A stretch of 21,482 nucleotides of DNA from positions 1 to 21,482 of the IMG/VR virus record IMGVR_UViG_3300022707_002328; one strand, 5' to 3'. The stretch is from a virus. The translations under genes and the position numbers were made by a program. Positions 18,616 to 21,482 of the stretch are shown here, one piece after another; within the stretch, counting starts at the first letter, position 1; every line of letters starts with the position of its first letter. The notes beneath the pieces are model-generated. The model was not told the origin of the DNA. It saw only the letters and a list, made by a program, of their open reading frames with translations, and ran no database searches.

Positions 18616-21482
18616 ATGTCTTCTACTGACAATCTGAGGATACCTTGGACCACGACTAAACCCCAAAATCCCCTCTTTGACGTATCAGCAGATGAGTTAG
18701 CAAATCCCCTAAACATTATAAATATTTCTGGTGATGTCAATTGGCGAACCAATAAAATCATCAATTTAAAAGATCCTACTCTAGATCAGGATGCAGCCAC
18801 TAAAAAGTTCGTTGATGACCATACTTGGGTTAAAGCTGATGTTACAGACACTCCTTGGTTATTAGGAACCGAAGTAACAGGAGCTAGTACAGATTTAACA
18901 GATACTGCTATTATAGCAAGAAGCACTAATAATTTAGGATTTTTTGCAGCCACAACATCTTCACAGTTAGCAGGAGTAATTTCAGATGAAACAGGATCAG
19001 GACTACTTGTCTTTGGTACATCACCAACGATTGTAACTCCTACTATAGCTAGTTTTATCAACGCTACTCATAGTCACCTAAACGCAATTGGTGGAGGGTT
19101 AATCACTGAAGCTTCAATATCTGACTTAGGAACTTTAGCAGCTTTAAAATCTGACAAACTTAGTGTGTTTGCTGCTACTACTTCAGGAGAACTAGCTGGA
19201 GTGATATCTGATGAAACAGGATCGGGATTATTAGTATTTGGAACCTCCCCAACAATTATTACTCCAACAATAGCATCTTTCACAAACGCAACTCATGATC
19301 ACTCTAATGCTGCCGGTGGTGATAATCTCACTAATACAGCACTAACATCTGGTGTCTTTGCTGCAATTACTGGATTAGGTTTACAATCACAAATACTTAA
19401 TATGAATACTCAAAAGATTTCGAATGTTGTAGATCCAACACTTGATCAAGATGCAGCAACAAAGAACTACGTTGATTCTATTGCAATCAATGGCGTAGTA
19501 TGGAAGGCATCCGCTAGAGTTGCAACTACAGGAGACATCACTCTATCAGGAGAGCAAACCATTGATGGTGTTCTTACTAGTACAGATAGGGTTTTAGTCA
19601 AAAATCAATCAACCCCTGCTAATAATGGTGTTTATGTTAGTGCTGCTGGTGCATGGACTCGTTCTACTGATACAGATACAGGTGCAGAAATTTTACAAAT
19701 GGCTATTTTTGTTGAAGAAGGTACAGTAAATACTGACCAGGGATTTGTTCTAACCACAAACGCACCTATTACGATTGGTGTTACAGATCTTTCTTATACA
19801 CAATTTACAGGTCTTGGTCAGATAACTGCTGGTGCTGGATTAACAAAAACAGGTAATACAATAGATGTTATTGGAACTACTAATAGAATATTAGTTAATG
19901 CAGATGATGTTGATATTTCTCCAAACTATGTAGGTCAGACTTCAATCACTACTCTTGGAACGATAGGATCAGGAACATGGGAAGGTGGTGTAATTAGTGA
20001 TACTTTCCTTTCAGACACATGGAATGCTAACAAAGACGCTGCTGGAAATCAACTCCGAAACGTATTATTTCCAAATGGCAATCCTCCAGATTTTCAAGAT
20101 AGTGCTTTGAGGATTTTTAATCCTGCTGCGTCTTTCCGTTATAAAATCATTGCTAGTGCAATCGGGGGAGATAGAATAACTACACTTCCATTATTATTAT
20201 CAAACGATGAATTTACATTCAATAATCATATAGCAACTTTAGTTGGAAAAACTCTAACAACTCCAACAATCGCAAGTTTTGTTAATGCAACTCACAACCA
20301 TGAAAATGCTGTTGGTGGTGGAACTTTAGGTGCTGCTGCTTTACCTTCGACTATAGTATTCAATAATCAGGCCAATACTTACTCTGGTGGTGGTAAGCAA
20401 GACTTTGGTAATGCAGATATAAGAGTTGGAACTGGAAAAGTAGAATTCCTGACTAATATGTTCATCCAGAGAGATTCGGATGATATGCAACTAAATGTTG
20501 AAGGTGGTGCAGCGTTTATCTTTAAAGAAGGTGGGACTCCCAGATTCGTAGTAGATTCTGGTGGAATAAATCTTCAAACTCTCAATATTACGAATGTTAA
20601 ATTACTTGAAATAAACAATCCAGCAAACACATTCCAATATATCATTACAGGAGCTGCAATTGGAGCAGATAGGATTTTAACTTTACCTTTACTCACAGGA
20701 CCAGACACGGTAGTTACTGAAGCATTCGGACAGCCTCTAACAAACAAAACAATAGATGGGGATCTCAACACAATTCTAGATATTAACGAAACTCAGATGG
20801 ATGTTTCAGTTGGTGTATCAGGAACCGTTTTAACTAGTAATGGTGTTGGTTCACCACCCACATATCAGGCAACTGCCGGTGGAGCACCATTTGTAGATAC
20901 AACTAGTATTATTGAAGGTAGTGCAGATGCAACAAAAGAATTAAGATTTGAAGTAGATGGTTTTACAACTGCAACAATTAGAGTTATTACACCACCAGAC
21001 AAAGATATTACATTAGTTGGAACAGTTGATAATCTTAGCGTTTTTGCTGCTACTACATCATCACAATTAGCAGGAGTCATAAGTGATGAAACTGGTTCAG
21101 GGTTGTTAGTATTTGGAACATCTCCAACTATTGTAACCCCAACAATCGCTAGTTTTATCAATGCAACCCATACCCATCTAAATGCAATAGGTGGTGGCAC
21201 AATCACTGAAGCAGCAATATCTAATTTGGGAACCTTAGCAGCATTAAAAGCAGATAATCTTAGTGTATTTGCTGCAACAACATCTTCACAACTTGCAGGT
21301 GTTATATCTGACGAGACTGGTTCTGGATTATTAGTTTTTGGTACCTCACCAACTATTGTGACACCTACAATCGCTTCATTTGCTAATGCAACACATAATC
21401 ACCAAAACGCAGCAGGAGGGAATACATTAGTAGCTACTTCTGCTTTAACTGCAACTGGAACTAAAAATTCTACAACTTTTCT
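18616..21482 (+). CDS. Tail-fibre protein, at least 955 aa, continues past the window edge
   Basis: The frame from ATG 18616 stays open for 955 codons to the edge. The N-terminus ends in LKDPTLDQDAATKKFVD, the 'D-P-T-x-x-Q-D-A-A-T-K-x-Y-V-D' motif of phage fibres, repeated as VDPTLDQDAATKNYVD. Next comes a VWKASARVATTGDITLSGEQ domain with DRVLVKNQSTPANNGVYV and GAEILQMAIFVEEGT, widespread in tail fibres. 75-residue repeats starting FAATTS(S/G)(Q/E)LAGVIS begin at 18943, 19168, 21043 and 21268. Each contains LVFGTSPTI, TPTIASF and an N-A-T-H-x-H motif. HxH motifs bind iron along the axis of trimeric fibres such as T4 gp37. Two copies of NPA-x-x-F-x-Y ... DRI-x-TLPLL lie at ~20120-20200 and ~20620-20700. 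It probably forms a trimeric receptor-binding fibre. Confidence 0.85.
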   Translation, partial: MSSTDNLRIPWTTTKPQNPLFDVSADELANPLNIINISGDVNWRTNKIINLKDPTLDQDAATKKFVDDHTWVKADVTDTPWLLGTEVTGASTDLTDTAIIARSTNNLGFFAATTSSQLAGVISDETGSGLLVFGTSPTIVTPTIASFINATHSHLNAIGGGLITEASISDLGTLAALKSDKLSVFAATTSGELAGVISDETGSGLLVFGTSPTIITPTIASFTNATHDHSNAAGGDNLTNTALTSGVFAAITGLGLQSQILNMNTQKISNVVDPTLDQDAATKNYVDSIAINGVVWKASARVATTGDITLSGEQTIDGVLTSTDRVLVKNQSTPANNGVYVSAAGAWTRSTDTDTGAEILQMAIFVEEGTVNTDQGFVLTTNAPITIGVTDLSYTQFTGLGQITAGAGLTKTGNTIDVIGTTNRILVNADDVDISPNYVGQTSITTLGTIGSGTWEGGVISDTFLSDTWNANKDAAGNQLRNVLFPNGNPPDFQDSALRIFNPAASFRYKIIASAIGGDRITTLPLLLSNDEFTFNNHIATLVGKTLTTPTIASFVNATHNHENAVGGGTLGAAALPSTIVFNNQANTYSGGGKQDFGNADIRVGTGKVEFLTNMFIQRDSDDMQLNVEGGAAFIFKEGGTPRFVVDSGGINLQTLNITNVKLLEINNPANTFQYIITGAAIGADRILTLPLLTGPDTVVTEAFGQPLTNKTIDGDLNTILDINETQMDVSVGVSGTVLTSNGVGSPPTYQATAGGAPFVDTTSIIEGSADATKELRFEVDGFTTATIRVITPPDKDITLVGTVDNLSVFAATTSSQLAGVISDETGSGLLVFGTSPTIVTPTIASFINATHTHLNAIGGGTITEAAISNLGTLAALKADNLSVFAATTSSQLAGVISDETGSGLLVFGTSPTIVTPTIASFANATHNHQNAAGGNTLVATSALTATGTKNSTTF
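18943..19392 (+). repeat. Pair of 225-nt coding repeats in the fibre gene, first pair
   Basis: Two units of 75 codons begin at 18943 and 19168 and encode nearly the same sequence over their first ~50 residues (AGVISDETGSGLLVFGTSPT is identical). The second unit diverges after the HxH motif. Confidence 0.75.
21043..21482 (+). repeat. Pair of 225-nt coding repeats in the fibre gene, second pair (cut by the edge)
   Basis: Units begin at 21043 and 21268, again 225 nt apart. The first is almost identical in protein to the unit at 18943 but differs from it at many synonymous codon positions. A partial unit with LTTPTIASFVNATHNHENAV lies at ~20250-20315. Confidence 0.75.

Noticed and set aside
18786-21206. 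Minus-strand frames opposite the tail-fibre gene
   Set aside because: They recur at the fibre repeats because the repeats recur; the plus-strand frame is open over 955 codons and has recognisable fibre motifs.

Overview
The window looks like part of the genome of a head-tailed virus (Caudoviricetes-type) or provirus of an ammonia-oxidising archaeon (Thaumarchaeota/Nitrososphaerota). The viral assignment rests on a large terminase with intact ATPase and nuclease motifs (6305-8131), an upstream small-terminase candidate, a portal (10936-12585), a minor-head/protease protein (15448-16764) and a very long tail-fibre protein running off the right edge (18616 onward). The archaeal host is inferred from TATA-type promoters placed for leaderless transcripts, ribbon-helix-helix and winged-helix regulators of archaeal style, a wealth of tiny zinc-ribbon proteins, a secreted protein built from 'L-x-E-x-V-x-I-x-D' repeats, and three small proteins carrying the P-x-W-F...W-Y...I...(E)L/F...W-L-I motif that is widespread in thaumarchaeal proteins. 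The DNA is AT-rich and almost everything is on the + strand.

Layout. Positions 1-3149 form one chain of overlapping genes (mostly ATGA or TAATG junctions): the end of an upstream gene, two tiny zinc-binding proteins, a 525-aa secreted repeat protein, a W-motif small protein, a small HExxH protein, a PD-(D/E)XK nuclease-like protein and a winged-helix protein. Positions 3150-5904 are a second chain starting behind a TTAATTAA-rich element: a ribbon-helix-helix-like regulator, a coiled-coil protein, a small ORF, a methyltransferase-like protein, a zinc ribbon, a phage Dam-type adenine methyltransferase, a Vsr/DUF559-like nuclease candidate, a C2H2-like finger and two small proteins. Positions 5905-6021 are a promoter region, followed by the small-terminase candidate and TerL.

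Positions 8132-10820 are an accessory insert between TerL and portal: two W-motif paralogues, a remnant that repeats the last codons of TerL, then a run of very small proteins, most with CxxC pairs, joined by 4-nt stop/start overlaps, then a basic HTH protein and another zinc ribbon. From 10936 the virion genes follow: portal, a 95-aa and a 115-aa protein, a 744-aa multidomain protein with two Cys4 domains and two ADP-ribosyltransferase-like regions, a Mu gpF-like/protease fusion, and an acidic coiled-coil protein (scaffold candidate). Next come an unexplained 226-base stretch, a small two-helix membrane protein, a tiny ORF, the only convincing minus-strand gene (another small membrane protein), and the tail fibre.

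Five genes of the right half share a promoter motif close to GAAATAACTTTATT, with its first base 34-36 nt before the start codon. This is what leaderless transcription from one class of late viral promoter would produce. No major capsid protein is recognisable; it may lie outside the window. All functional names come from reading the translated sequence by eye; no database search was run.
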